IMG/VR virus record: IMGVR_UViG_3300038551_000086
Coordinates: 1-61,286 of that record
DNA length: 61,286 bases
From: a virus
Strand: one strand, 5' to 3'
The notes below the pieces were generated by a model. The model was not told where the DNA came from. It searched no databases and saw only the letters and a program-made list of their open reading frames with translations. Of the stretch, positions 50,552 through 58,813 are shown piece by piece (positions within the stretch are counted from its first letter, which is position 1; each line of letters starts with the position of its first letter). The translations under genes were made by a program, and so were the position numbers.

Positions 50552-50815
50552 ATGAACGAAATAACGGTACAGCAGATTCAGCAGCTATACAAGATGAACA
50601 TTATAGATATTCACGACTGCGCTTATATTTTTGGCATCCAACCAATGAGCGTGTACGTCAAATTTACCCGCCTTAAAAATGGTGATTTAAACCGAACAAT
50701 TCTGCATCCAGGAGAAAAGAAACGATTAGTTGAACGGCTTCAAGAACCGATTCAATTAATCAATTCGATAAATTCAGTATTGCAAACCAATAACCACCAA
50801 ACCCCGGAGGAATAA
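50552..50815 (+). CDS. Small Cro-like regulator (87 aa)
   Basis: A helix-turn-helix-like pattern at about 5-35 (I-Q-Q-L-Y-K-M-N-I-I-D-I-H-D-C-A-Y-I-F-G-I-Q). First gene behind the rightward promoter, opposite the CI-like gene, so a Cro or CII role is likely. AAAGGAAAGG precedes the ATG. Confidence 0.55.
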   Translation: MNEITVQQIQQLYKMNIIDIHDCAYIFGIQPMSVYVKFTRLKNGDLNRTILHPGEKKRLVERLQEPIQLINSINSVLQTNNHQTPEE

Positions 50816-50816
50816 G

Positions 50817-51020
50817 ATGATATTCAAAGTTTATTATCAGAGCATGTCTGCTTTTTACGGTCCAACGTATGTTGAAGCCGAAAGCGCAATCGAAGCAAAG
50901 AACAAATTTGCCGGTACAGCATTCAGACGCGAGGAATTTTCATTGATTCATGCAATACCGATTAGTTTTCAGCAAATGAAGCGGGAACTTGCGGAACAGA
51001 GAGAACTTAGTCACCAATAA
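50817..51020 (+). CDS. Small unknown protein (67 aa)
   Basis: Beta-strand start (I-F-K-V-Y-Y-Q-S) and V-E-A-E-S-A-I-E-A-K-N-K helix, like the 3276 product in outline. Followed directly by a GC hairpin. Unknown role. Confidence 0.55.
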   Translation: MIFKVYYQSMSAFYGPTYVEAESAIEAKNKFAGTAFRREEFSLIHAIPISFQQMKRELAEQRELSHQ

Positions 51021-51024
51021 AAAA

Positions 51025-51044
51025 CGCCCGGCGGTAACCGGGCG
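51025..51044 (-). terminator. GC hairpin with U-tract on the minus side
   Basis: CGCCCGG/CCGGGCG with a six-base loop. T-rich sequence follows only on the minus strand, so as a terminator it would stop antisense transcripts; on the plus strand it may be an attenuator or mRNA stabiliser. Confidence 0.55.
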
Positions 51045-51082
51045 CACCTGAAATAACCAATAAAACTACGGAGGAATATAAA

Positions 51083-51538
51083 ATGTGTGCGGCAAAAAGT
51101 CAATATCTGGATGATATTTTTATCAACGGGGCGTTCATGGATGATGAATTAAAAGTTTCCTACCTATTGCCTGATGGTACACCAATCTACACCCGCAATC
51201 CCGAACTCGAAAACGAATTTGATGACAAGGCAACCTGGAACGAGCAAGACCTTGAAACCCTTCGCTTTTGGCTTGAGGGCTTCACCGAACTTGTTGAGAA
51301 ATTCCGGGCGGAACTGGACAGGCAGGAAGCCGGGCAACCGAAATACCGGAGATTGCTCAAACAGTTTAACCCGGCGCATGATGCTTGGATGAGCTTGCGC
51401 AGTGAACTATTCCGGCGCGTGTGTTTCTGCAATAAGGGCAAATTGAACCTGCCGGAAATCGACTATATCAATCAGCCGGAGTTGGCGAGACAAGAAGAAA
51501 TTAATACCAATCAATATTTAGAGAGAAAGGAGAGGTAA
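51083..51538 (+). CDS. Unknown protein (151 aa)
   Basis: Not recognised. Acidic, helical, with W-N-E-Q-D-L-E-T-L-R-F-W-L-E-G-F. It lies before the recombination genes, so it may be an accessory (inhibitor or annealing helper); nothing proves this. CGGAGGAAT precedes the start. Confidence 0.5.
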   Translation: MCAAKSQYLDDIFINGAFMDDELKVSYLLPDGTPIYTRNPELENEFDDKATWNEQDLETLRFWLEGFTELVEKFRAELDRQEAGQPKYRRLLKQFNPAHDAWMSLRSELFRRVCFCNKGKLNLPEIDYINQPELARQEEINTNQYLERKER

Positions 51539-51540
51539 TA

Positions 51541-51717
51541 ATGATTAATTGGATTAACTACCTTAAATACCTGTTAGGAAAACCGGCAAAAGGAATAAGC
51601 CGTTGGACAGCCTTTTGGTGTCGCTTAAAGAAGCATCCGGCGGGAGTAATTTGGTATAATCCAAGTGGCTTAGAGCCTGATATGCGTTGTAGTAAATGTT
51701 TTGATGATTTAGGCTAA
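51541..51717 (+). CDS. Small protein with Cys pair and Pro-rich tail (58 aa)
   Basis: C-terminal part H-P-A-G-V-I-W-Y-N-P-S-G-L-E-P-D-M-R-C-S-K-C-F-D-D-L-G is a segment often found in very short phage proteins. C-S-K-C could hold metal together with other residues. Confidence 0.6.
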   Translation: MINWINYLKYLLGKPAKGISRWTAFWCRLKKHPAGVIWYNPSGLEPDMRCSKCFDDLG

Positions 51718-51813
51718 GGAGCGGATATAATGGGAGAGTATGCAGATTATTCGATTGAAACTAACTTAAATAAAGGACTTCCCTACGCAGGGAAAATAAA
51801 AGGGAGAAATATA

Positions 51814-52938
51814 ATGAGCGCAAAAGAGTACCAAGACGCTGAAGTTGTCGATACCGAAACCGGGGAATTATTACCCGCGATTATCGAACAGAAAACAGCA
51901 ATAGCGAATTGGCAGGGGATAGCTCAGCAACCGTTTGAGCAAAAGACCGCAAAGACCCTTGAAGCAACCATACCGGATGAACTGATAGAGATACGCCCGG
52001 ATGGTATGATTTACCTGCCGCAGACGGAATACCGCCGAATACTCAACAAGGCGTTTGGAGTCGGGGCGTGGGCTTTACGCCGCTTGCGGATTGAGAAGAT
52101 TGAAAACACGGTAATATTCGACGGTGAGCTTTGGGCTAACGGGCGGTATATCGCCGGGGCGATGGGTGAGCAAGAGTATTACGAATCTAACCGGAATACT
52201 TCTTGGGCTACTGCCGTCGAATCCGCCAAAAGCGATTGCTTAACCCGATGTTGCAAAGATATTGGAATTGCAATCGACCTATGGAGTCCGACCTTTATTA
52301 AGAGATGGAAAGAACAGAACGCGGTACAAGTCTGGTGTGAGTATATCGGGAAGGAATCGAAATACAACAAACCCGGGGACAAAAAACCGCTTTGGAGGAA
52401 GAAAACCGAATCACCTATTGATACCTATCCCTGGCGCGAATCAGGCGGGAAGCAACCACCGCCAAAAGATAGCGAAAAACGGGCAGAAACGGGGCGTACA
52501 TCGACGCAAGAGCCGAAAGCGGATAGTTCACCCCAACCGCCTAATCCTTTTGCGGAGAATCACCGGGTTCAGTGGGTAAACTTTCTCAAAGATCACCTGC
52601 CAATCCCCCCATCAGACAATTGGCAGAAAATCATTCTGAAAGACCAAAAGACTATTCACGAAAAGATTCTTGAAATCAAGTATATGGGTGCGGTTTTGTC
52701 AGAGGGAGACCAGGAAACATTTCACAGCCTTTTGAGCGATGCCAGCAAGAAGGAAGCGCAATCGACTTTTGACCTGGATGCGCTCGAAAAAGCAAACCAT
52801 GAGAAATTGATTGACAAAATCCGGGAAGATTTCAAGAAACGATTGAAAAAGCTGTTGGAAAATTTAAAAACCAATCCGCCGGAATCGCTGGAAGGTTTAG
52901 CGAAAAGGGCGGAGAAGAAAACAGGTAAACCGGAATAG
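51814..52938 (+). CDS. Mgm101/Rad52-like single-strand annealing protein
   Basis: 374 aa. Core at about 64-165: P-D-G-M-I-Y-L-P, R-R-I-L-N-K-A-F-G-V-G-A-W-A-L, G-E-Q-E-Y-Y, and A-V-E-S-A-K-S-D-C-L-T-R-C-C-K-D-I-G-I. This matches the pattern of mitochondrial Mgm101 and its phage relatives, Rad52-like proteins that anneal complementary single strands. A Pro/Lys linker and a charged helical tail follow. An in-frame upstream ATG at 51730 (also with SD AAGGAGCGG) would add 28 residues. It should act with the RusA-like nuclease and the phage replication genes. Confidence 0.75.
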   Translation: MSAKEYQDAEVVDTETGELLPAIIEQKTAIANWQGIAQQPFEQKTAKTLEATIPDELIEIRPDGMIYLPQTEYRRILNKAFGVGAWALRRLRIEKIENTVIFDGELWANGRYIAGAMGEQEYYESNRNTSWATAVESAKSDCLTRCCKDIGIAIDLWSPTFIKRWKEQNAVQVWCEYIGKESKYNKPGDKKPLWRKKTESPIDTYPWRESGGKQPPPKDSEKRAETGRTSTQEPKADSSPQPPNPFAENHRVQWVNFLKDHLPIPPSDNWQKIILKDQKTIHEKILEIKYMGAVLSEGDQETFHSLLSDASKKEAQSTFDLDALEKANHEKLIDKIREDFKKRLKKLLENLKTNPPESLEGLAKRAEKKTGKPE

Positions 52939-52940
52939 CC

Positions 52941-53255
52941 ATGAAAAAACCATCAAACGCCTATTATGACTTTATCGAGCGCATAAAAGCGCATGGTGAG
53001 AGATTCCCTAAAAAACACGGTGAATGGTATCGGATTCAGGTATTGGGAAAATGGATAACCCTCGACACATGGAACGGGAGAATTGCGCTTGTTGGGGAAC
53101 GATGCGAACCGTCAGGCCGTGACGTTTACGGTAATGTGGTTTGTTTCTATAATGACGGAAAGATACCCGAAACACTTGGATTTAATTTCGGAGAGTATTA
53201 TAAAGAACATCCACTTATGAATTTTTGGCGATTACATATACCGCCAGCAGATTGA
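52941..53255 (+). CDS. Unknown protein (104 aa)
   Basis: Not recognised. Beta-rich with I-Q-V-L-G-K-W-I-T-L-D-T-W-N. Placed directly after the annealing gene with an SD inside its end. Confidence 0.5.
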   Translation: MKKPSNAYYDFIERIKAHGERFPKKHGEWYRIQVLGKWITLDTWNGRIALVGERCEPSGRDVYGNVVCFYNDGKIPETLGFNFGEYYKEHPLMNFWRLHIPPAD

Positions 53256-53258
53256 TCA

Positions 53259-53411
53259 TTGAAACGCGCCCTGAAACGGCTCAAAGAATGCCTGCAAGCA
53301 GGAGTAACATCCACAGTGAGAGCTTTGTGCTATTCAGGGCGCTTAAACTTGCCAACCTTCCCCGGCTCTCTCCGATGCCCCACCCATCGTTGCCGGAGGA
53401 GGGAGGCTTAA
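53259..53411 (+). CDS. Possible basic protein, TTG start (50 aa)
   Basis: Frame K-R-A-L-K-R-L-K-E-C-L-Q-A-G then L-N-L-P-T-F-P-G and a Cys/His/Arg-rich end. It fills the gap between 53255 and 53427 but has no convincing SD. Low support. Confidence 0.35.
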   Translation: MKRALKRLKECLQAGVTSTVRALCYSGRLNLPTFPGSLRCPTHRCRRREA

Positions 53412-53426
53412 CTCGCAGGAGGCGAA

Positions 53427-53627
53427 ATGAGCGTGTTAGAAGCACTTAATGACTTAAAGCAGGATGCAACACCCGCGCAACAAGAGCGCATTGAATTTGT
53501 TCTTGTGCGGGTGAAAAATATAATTGCAAAAATCGGAAAGTTTAACAGCTCAGGCTATTATGACGATTTGCAAATTGTTGTCAAAGAGCTTGACAAACCG
53601 GAGTGGCGAAATGGCACACGTAGTTAG
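53427..53627 (+). CDS. Unknown small protein (66 aa)
   Basis: Not recognised. Helical (L-K-Q-D-A-T-P-A-Q-Q-E-R-I-E). GCAGGAGG precedes the ATG. Overlaps the next gene by 17 bases. Confidence 0.5.
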   Translation: MSVLEALNDLKQDATPAQQERIEFVLVRVKNIIAKIGKFNSSGYYDDLQIVVKELDKPEWRNGTRS

Positions 53628-54015
53628 TCTTGAAGTTGCGAAACGTCGCAAAGAGGCGGGGTACCCGCAATCATCAGAGCATGGCGCGGGGTATTGGATG
53701 CGCGATGCTGGAGACGATGATTGGTATTTTGTTTTTCAGCCGTTCATGTCGGAAGGCGATGAGAGCATTTACGCGCCCGACCTCGGTGAGTTGATTCGGG
53801 AATTGCCGGATGATTATTTTGTTTCCAAGGATGGGCGGGTTATCAAGCAAAACCGCAAAACATTTCCCGTCACTTTTGAATTAATTGCACATGCCGACAC
53901 ACCCGAAGATGCTTGCGCTTTGGCTGAAAAACACAAGAATTTATGTGAACATGGGTACGAAAGGGGGAAATGCCCGGAAATCTGTGAATACTCAAGCTAC
54001 CATAGCCAAAAATAA
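53611..54015 (+). CDS. Unknown protein (134 aa) with C-terminal Cys pattern
   Basis: M-A-H-V-V-S-L-E-V-A-K-R-R-K-E-A-G-Y-P is typical of phage proteins of unknown function. The tail has C-E-H-G-Y-E-R-G-K-C-P-E-I-C, possibly metal binding. Confidence 0.6.
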   Translation: MAHVVSLEVAKRRKEAGYPQSSEHGAGYWMRDAGDDDWYFVFQPFMSEGDESIYAPDLGELIRELPDDYFVSKDGRVIKQNRKTFPVTFELIAHADTPEDACALAEKHKNLCEHGYERGKCPEICEYSSYHSQK

Positions 54016-54037
54016 CTAAACCAATACAGGAGAAGTA

Positions 54038-54439
54038 ATGATAACAAAAGAGAATTTAGAATTTGCAAATATGGTGTTAAAGAACCTATACCCCAAGTAT
54101 GAATTTTATTTAGACTCTTTTGACGCCGACAATGACGCTCTTATGTGCGATAAATTACCTGTCAATATTTGGACGGATTACGAAACAGGAAAATATATCG
54201 TTCAAGGTGCTCAAGTTGTTCCCGGTTGTCATACCATGCCTAACGGTGATCCGGGCTATCCTGGTGATGCGGATGTTACCGACATTTCACAACACGATAA
54301 TTTCCGTGATGCTCTTTTTGCTCTTTTTACTGTAAACGCAAAATTTGACATAGAAAATGCTTTTGATAATGCAGGGGAGGAAATGTTTTATAGAGATTAT
54401 GAACCGCCAAATGAGGCAGATTTCAGAGATTTAGGCTAA
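54038..54439 (+). CDS. Unknown acidic protein (133 aa)
   Basis: Asp/Asn/Phe-rich with mixed alpha/beta. AGGAGAAG precedes ATG. It may be an inhibitor of a host enzyme (acidic), but no motif. Confidence 0.5.
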   Translation: MITKENLEFANMVLKNLYPKYEFYLDSFDADNDALMCDKLPVNIWTDYETGKYIVQGAQVVPGCHTMPNGDPGYPGDADVTDISQHDNFRDALFALFTVNAKFDIENAFDNAGEEMFYRDYEPPNEADFRDLG

Positions 54440-54463
54440 ACCAATACGGAAAGTTGGAATATT

Positions 54464-54829
54464 ATGCAGAATATCACTTTAGACATAGTTCCCACCGCAA
54501 AACCGCGCATGACAAGGCGGGATAAGCGACCGCCTGTGCGCCCGGTGGTTGCAAAATATTGGGCTTTTAAGGATGAAATCGCGCTCAAGAAAAACGGGTT
54601 TTATTTGCCCGATTCCTTCAGCGTGGTTTTCTATATGCCAATGCCGAGAACGTGGAGCAAAAAAAAGCGGGAATTGTTTTTCGGGCAACCGCATAAGCAA
54701 GTACCGGATTTAGACAATTTAATTAAGGGACTCGGAGATGCTTTCAAAGTGGATGATTCGGGCATCCACCACATTGAAGCAACCAAAATCTGGTGGGACG
54801 AGGGAAAGATAACCATCAAGGAGATTTAG
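54464..54829 (+). CDS. RusA-like Holliday junction resolvase
   Basis: 121 aa. D82, D84, N85, K88 in V-P-D-L-D-N-L-I-K and D92 then D97-D98 further on match the acidic catalytic pattern of RusA endonucleases, which cleave four-way junctions with metal. It lies in the recombination block with the Mgm101-like gene. The length is close to typical. Confidence 0.8.
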   Translation: MQNITLDIVPTAKPRMTRRDKRPPVRPVVAKYWAFKDEIALKKNGFYLPDSFSVVFYMPMPRTWSKKKRELFFGQPHKQVPDLDNLIKGLGDAFKVDDSGIHHIEATKIWWDEGKITIKEI

Positions 54830-54831
54830 CC

Positions 54832-55011
54832 ATGAAGGATAAAGACGGGCGAGTTATCCGCAAAGGAACCCGTTTCAGTTGGATGGGGCGGACTTACAAG
54901 GTATGCAAATACAACGGGCATGGTTTTTACTTCGAGGATGAAAAGACGGGCAAGAAAGCAAGCTTGAAAGTCAAACCAAGAACTTTAGCGCAAATGGAAA
55001 GGGTAAGATGA
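54832..55011 (+). CDS. Small basic unknown protein (59 aa)
   Basis: K-D-G-R-V-I-R-K-G-T-R-F-S-W-M-G-R-T-Y looks like a small SH3-like beta barrel (K-x-G-x-R-F). ATG two bases after the RusA stop. Confidence 0.6.
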   Translation: MKDKDGRVIRKGTRFSWMGRTYKVCKYNGHGFYFEDEKTGKKASLKVKPRTLAQMERVR

Positions 55012-55124
55012 AAAAGCACAAATTAGATAAGCCAATATTGCGACACCTGTTTTGGTTCGTTGTATTGCCATACAGACTAAAACAATACAAATGCAGGAGG
55101 AATTATGAGAGAGTTGAAGTTTAG
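55008..55124 (+). CDS. Possible basic micro-ORF (38 aa)
   Basis: Starts at an ATGA overlap, basic and aromatic with an amphipathic segment, and reads into the YopX-like gene start by 20 bases. A GGAGG for that next gene lies inside it. Weak support. Confidence 0.35.
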   Translation: MKKHKLDKPILRHLFWFVVLPYRLKQYKCRRNYERVEV

Positions 55125-55494
55125 AGGTAAGCACATTGAAGGCGGAGAGTGGGTTTATGGTTTTGTAGTAAAGACGGATAAACAAACAGTTATCGTAAAA
55201 GATATTGGGGGATTTTACTGGCCTGTTGATCCTGAGACAGTCGGTCAATTCACCGAGCGTCACGACAAGAATGGCAAGGATGTTTTTGAGGGGGATATTA
55301 TCGAAGGTGGATTATTGGGACCATCTTATATCAAGTGGTCAGAGAAATTGTTGGGATGGAGTTTGGTTTGTTTTCTGCCAGTTGGTATAGAATACAATCT
55401 GTGCGAAGAGGGAGAAATCCAGATTTACGAAATAGATTTTGCGGATGTTGAAATCATCGGAAATATCCACGAAAACCCGGAATTGTTAAAATGA
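55105..55494 (+). CDS. YopX-like protein
   Basis: 129 aa. The start R-E-L-K-F-R-G-K-H and the later V-G-Q-F-T-E-R-H-D-K-N-G-K-D-V-F-E-G-D-I-I are the hallmarks of the YopX family of phage small proteins. Function unknown. AGGAGG precedes the ATG. Confidence 0.8.
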   Translation: MRELKFRGKHIEGGEWVYGFVVKTDKQTVIVKDIGGFYWPVDPETVGQFTERHDKNGKDVFEGDIIEGGLLGPSYIKWSEKLLGWSLVCFLPVGIEYNLCEEGEIQIYEIDFADVEIIGNIHENPELLK

Positions 55495-55661
55495 GAGAAG
55501 AACTCAGACACCTTTATTGCAAACGGGCAGAATATGAACAGCTTATTGACTATTATCACCATACCCGGCAAGACCTGGTAATGGCAAAAAAGTATATTCT
55601 CAAGAGAAAACAAGTCAATGAGTTGATTCAAGAACTCAAAAAACAGGAGGCGGTGAAATGA
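55491..55661 (+). CDS. Small helical protein (56 aa)
   Basis: Starts M-R-E-E-L-R-H-L-Y-C-K-R-A-E-Y-E-Q-L-I. Coiled-coil-like, ATGA-coupled on both sides. Confidence 0.55.
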   Translation: MREELRHLYCKRAEYEQLIDYYHHTRQDLVMAKKYILKRKQVNELIQELKKQEAVK

Positions 55662-55846
55662 GCACAAAAAAGCAGGAACAGCAGAAATTGGCGGTTGAGG
55701 AAGAAGCAACCACGCAAGATGTTTGGTTGAATTGCCTTAATTGCAAACGTGATTATTGGGAAATACGACAAAATTGGGAAAAAGAACATTATACCTGTCC
55801 GCATTGCGGCACAGGTGCTTTGTATATCGTCGAGGTTCGGCCATGA
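55658..55846 (+). CDS. Zinc-ribbon protein (62 aa)
   Basis: C-L-N-C at 26-29 and C-P-H-C at 47-50 form a four-Cys zinc ribbon around a C-K-R-D-Y-W-E-I-R-Q-N-W type core. Role unknown. Confidence 0.65.
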   Translation: MSTKKQEQQKLAVEEEATTQDVWLNCLNCKRDYWEIRQNWEKEHYTCPHCGTGALYIVEVRP

Positions 55847-56100
55847 AAACAAAAGAAGTGTTGAATCTACTCAAAAAAGCCGGGCAGAATGAGGATATTG
55901 CAAAAATTCTTGAATTTGTGCTGGAACAACAGACAGAAATCAATCGCCTCATCGAAGAGAAAGACCTCGACAGCATTTTGATTGATAAATATCAGGCAAA
56001 GCTGGCGGAGATTAAGCGGATTGTGGAATTTACAGACAGGCAATATGGGATAACGGAAATGGAAGTAAACCAAATCCGCAAAATCCTGGAGGATGTATGA
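55843..56100 (+). CDS. Coiled-coil protein (85 aa)
   Basis: Heptad-like helix (L-L-K-K-A-G ... Q-Q-T-E-I-N-R-L-I-E-E-K-D). Coupled to the neighbours. Unknown. Confidence 0.55.
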   Translation: MKTKEVLNLLKKAGQNEDIAKILEFVLEQQTEINRLIEEKDLDSILIDKYQAKLAEIKRIVEFTDRQYGITEMEVNQIRKILEDV

Positions 56101-56189
56101 CTCTCGAATCATTCTTAATCGTCTGCTGTTTTATCGCCGCGCTGTTCTGGCTGGCGGTGGTGGTGGTGCGGATAATCGGAGGTGCATGA
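56097..56189 (+). CDS. Membrane micro-protein (30 aa)
   Basis: Starts T-L-E-S-F-L-I-V-C-C-F-I-A-A-L-F-W-L-A-V-V-V-V. A single membrane helix, GGAGGATGT before ATG, ATGA overlap with the stop of the coiled-coil gene. Followed directly by the 56186 gene. Confidence 0.5.
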   Translation: MTLESFLIVCCFIAALFWLAVVVVRIIGGA

Positions 56190-56440
56190 TGCACAAAGGC
56201 AAGCAAGGGGCAAAAGAGCGTTTAAAATTGGCATTAGAGAAGGATTTCCCGGAGCAGATACAAATTGAGTTTGCCGTTCACTATTTACGGTATTTAATCG
56301 GCGGGGATTGGTCTATCATTTGGCGGATTTTATCGGAGAATATTAATCTAAAGTGGCGCACATTTTTAATTTGGCTGCCTTTCACTTATCCAAAAACAAA
56401 AGCTGAATTAAAAAAGATGTGGGAAGAAGCAAATAATTAG
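56186..56440 (+). CDS. Unknown small protein (84 aa)
   Basis: Helical with Trp-rich middle (W-S-I-I-W-R-I-L). Start M-M-H-K-G at ATG 56186. Last gene before the promoter 56451-56479. Confidence 0.5.
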   Translation: MMHKGKQGAKERLKLALEKDFPEQIQIEFAVHYLRYLIGGDWSIIWRILSENINLKWRTFLIWLPFTYPKTKAELKKMWEEANN

Positions 56441-56450
56441 TTGAAATCAG

Positions 56451-56479
56451 TTGACTTTGGTGTTGTTTTGGTTGATAAT
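56451..56479 (+). promoter_or_regulatory. Promoter for the replication operon
   Basis: TTGACT (56451-56456), 17 bases, GATAAT (56474-56479). It gives a leader of about 180 bases before the start at 56669. Confidence 0.7.
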
Positions 56480-56544
56480 ATTTTGTATATTTGGGTGTTC
56501 TAAATGTTCAAAGAAAAGGTATTTATGATTCCAATTTTGAAAAT

Positions 56545-56635
56545 AAGTGAGTTAAGCGAGTCCCCCGTGTATCGTGAGAGCCGGGCGGCCACCTACCTTT
56601 ACCTTTTCGCCGGGACAGGGCTCGCTTAGCCACTT
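56545..56635 (+). ncRNA. Structured leader RNA, 16-bp closing stem
   Basis: AAGTG then TAAGCGAG then CCC on the left pairs with GGG, CTCGCTTA and CACTT on the right (56545-56564 with 56618-56635), with small internal loops. Inside are two short stems CCCG/CGGG and GGCG/CGCC around pyrimidine-rich loops. It lies between the promoter and the replication initiator. I cannot match it to a known riboswitch or ribozyme. Confidence 0.55.
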
Positions 56636-56668
56636 TATACAAGGATGTTCTTTCTCAGAGGATTTGTT

Positions 56669-57520
56669 ATGAAATACCCGGAAAAGAACGGGCAAGCGGA
56701 ATCTGTTTCCGATTTCCAAGAAAATTATGAATCAGGAGCACGATACAGGCTTATATGGGATAGCGTTATTAATCACCCTTATATAGGCTTTAAGAAACCA
56801 TACGGAAAAGATACAGCTTGGCTTTGGATGATATTTGAGGCGAGAAGAAAACCACAAAAGGGAAAATTAATTGAAGGGAAAACCCCAATGAATGACAGAT
56901 GTATTGATATACCTTATGCTTCATTTGTCGCCTCCCGTAGTTTCCTTGCTAAAGCCTGGGGATGGTCTGAGCAGTCAGTTAGAACCTTTTTGGAGAAGCT
57001 AAAAAAACTAAACATGATTGAAACAAAAGTAATTCAAAATTTAACCATGATAACTATATGTAATTTCGAGGATTATCAAAACCCATCAACCAATCGTCAA
57101 CCAGACGCTAACCAATCGTCAACCAGAACACCAACAGGTAAACAGGATAATAAAACTACTTTCCCCGAAACTTCCTGGCAGTATCGTTTTGCAAAGCGGT
57201 TTTGGGAAAAGAAGCAAAACAACTACGGGCATTATAGCTACATCCAAAAAGCAAAAGAAGATAACTTCCAAACCTGGGCGGACGAACTTGATAAACTTAA
57301 TCGCATAGACGAGAAAGAGCAGGAAACAATCAGGCAGGTTTTGAAATTTGCAACGGAAGATGATTTTTGGGAAAAGAATTTATTAAGCCTTGCCGGAATA
57401 CGGAAACCGAACGATAGCGGCATACCAAAATTTGAAGTAATAGAAAGTAAGATGAAAAACTTTTCAAATAACGGAAAACACAAAGAAGAGGACACTATCG
57501 AATATGAATATTGGAATTAA
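56669..57520 (+). CDS. Replication initiator / DnaD-type helicase loader
   Basis: 283 aa. N-terminal winged-helix-like part (I-W-D-S-V-I-N-H-P, S-F-V-A-S-R-S-F-L-A-K-A-W-G-W-S-E-Q-S-V-R-T-F-L-E-K-L at about 98-122) typical of phage replisome organisers that bind the origin, then an Asn/Thr-rich linker and a helical C-terminus. ATG 56669 has AGAGG upstream. Overlaps the helicase gene by 17 bases, so both form a replication pair. Confidence 0.7.
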   Translation: MKYPEKNGQAESVSDFQENYESGARYRLIWDSVINHPYIGFKKPYGKDTAWLWMIFEARRKPQKGKLIEGKTPMNDRCIDIPYASFVASRSFLAKAWGWSEQSVRTFLEKLKKLNMIETKVIQNLTMITICNFEDYQNPSTNRQPDANQSSTRTPTGKQDNKTTFPETSWQYRFAKRFWEKKQNNYGHYSYIQKAKEDNFQTWADELDKLNRIDEKEQETIRQVLKFATEDDFWEKNLLSLAGIRKPNDSGIPKFEVIESKMKNFSNNGKHKEEDTIEYEYWN

Positions 57521-58796
57521 ACCGCAGGACGAGCTTGTTTATGCTCTTGCGCTTCATCCCGAAAAACATGCAAGCAAAATATTTGCGAAAATTAAGCCGG
57601 AAATGCTAACCGGGTACGCGCAGAAACTATTTATGCGATGCTATGAACTTCACAGCAAGGGAATGGATATTGATGCGGTAACGATAGGGGATAGTGAGCT
57701 TGTTATTTATTACGCTGATTTACACAATGCCGTTCCTCCCGTTGACTTGCGCCTTGATGATATTGTCAGGCGGGTATATCGAGAATATTACCGCAGCAAG
57801 GTTTTAAAATTGGGGGAATCGCTTATCGAATTAAGCAATGACAAACTTCTCGACGTTAAAGACTATTGGGAATTTATCGACAAGCAGCGTCTTGATTTCG
57901 AGACAACCAGCGAAGAAAGTTTTAAATCCCTTGCTGATATTATCGACCTTTATGGAAATCCGAAAAGCTATGAGGAAATGACTGTTTCCTGTTTGCATAC
58001 CGATTGGCCGGAATTTGACGAGAAGATAATTATCAAGCCGGGGGATATTATATTTCTGGCGGGGCGTCCTTCGATGGGTAAAACCGATTTCGCTTTACAG
58101 CTTGCAAAAAGAATGAGCAGACACCAACAACCTTGCGCGATTTTCAGCATCGAAACAGCCGGGCAGTATCTTAATAAGCGGCTGGCTGGCGGTTCCAGTT
58201 TGCAGGAATACTTAGACGGATGCGCGAAAAACGTAGATTTACCGATTTTTATTGACGATTCGCCTACTCAAAACGTATTCAGCGCGAAAAACAAGGTTGT
58301 GTATGCTATGAAAAATTATGGGATCAAACTGGCTATTTTTGATTATTTGAGTTTGATGGATGCGCCAAGAGCTGAAAACCGGAACCGGGAAATTGAAGAA
58401 CTTGCAAAGGGATTGAAACAGAACGCACGCGAAACCGGAATACCTCACCTTGTGGTTGCTCAATTAAGCCGGGCAGTAGAAACCCGGCACGATAAAAAGC
58501 CGATGCTGTCAGATTTAAGAGATTCGGGCGGGATTGAACAGGTTGCGGATATTGTTTTATTTGCTTACAGGCCGGGGTATTATCCGGGGCTGGAAGTCGA
58601 GAGCGTTGAAAAGGATGATTTGAAAAACTATCTTGAAATAATTTCCGCGAAACAGAGAGAAGGGGCAAGGGGCGCATTACGTTTTTATTACGATTTAGCA
58701 AACAAGAAAATTGAGCAATGGGCGGGAAATGGTTTTATGGAATATACAGAACCCGCACCGGCGGAGGGGATAGAACAGGAATCAGTACCATTTTAA
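57504..58796 (+). CDS. DnaB-like replicative helicase
   Basis: 430 aa. N-terminal DnaB-type helical domain (1-130), then the RecA fold with Walker A G-R-P-S-M-G-K-T at 187-194, Walker B around D280 (L-A-I-F-D-Y-L), V-V-A-Q-L-S-R sensor and S-D-L-R-D-S-G-G-I-E-Q-V-A-D at about 336-349, all DnaB hallmarks. Unwinds DNA 5' to 3'. No primase gene was seen, so priming depends on the host. Confidence 0.9.
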   Translation: MNIGIKPQDELVYALALHPEKHASKIFAKIKPEMLTGYAQKLFMRCYELHSKGMDIDAVTIGDSELVIYYADLHNAVPPVDLRLDDIVRRVYREYYRSKVLKLGESLIELSNDKLLDVKDYWEFIDKQRLDFETTSEESFKSLADIIDLYGNPKSYEEMTVSCLHTDWPEFDEKIIIKPGDIIFLAGRPSMGKTDFALQLAKRMSRHQQPCAIFSIETAGQYLNKRLAGGSSLQEYLDGCAKNVDLPIFIDDSPTQNVFSAKNKVVYAMKNYGIKLAIFDYLSLMDAPRAENRNREIEELAKGLKQNARETGIPHLVVAQLSRAVETRHDKKPMLSDLRDSGGIEQVADIVLFAYRPGYYPGLEVESVEKDDLKNYLEIISAKQREGARGALRFYYDLANKKIEQWAGNGFMEYTEPAPAEGIEQESVPF

Positions 58797-58813
58797 CCAA
58801 AAAGGAGAAAGTC

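Noticed and set aside
50440-50676. 78-codon plus frame overlapping the early promoter
   Set aside because: It begins before the likely -10 and runs out of frame through the well-supported 50552 gene.
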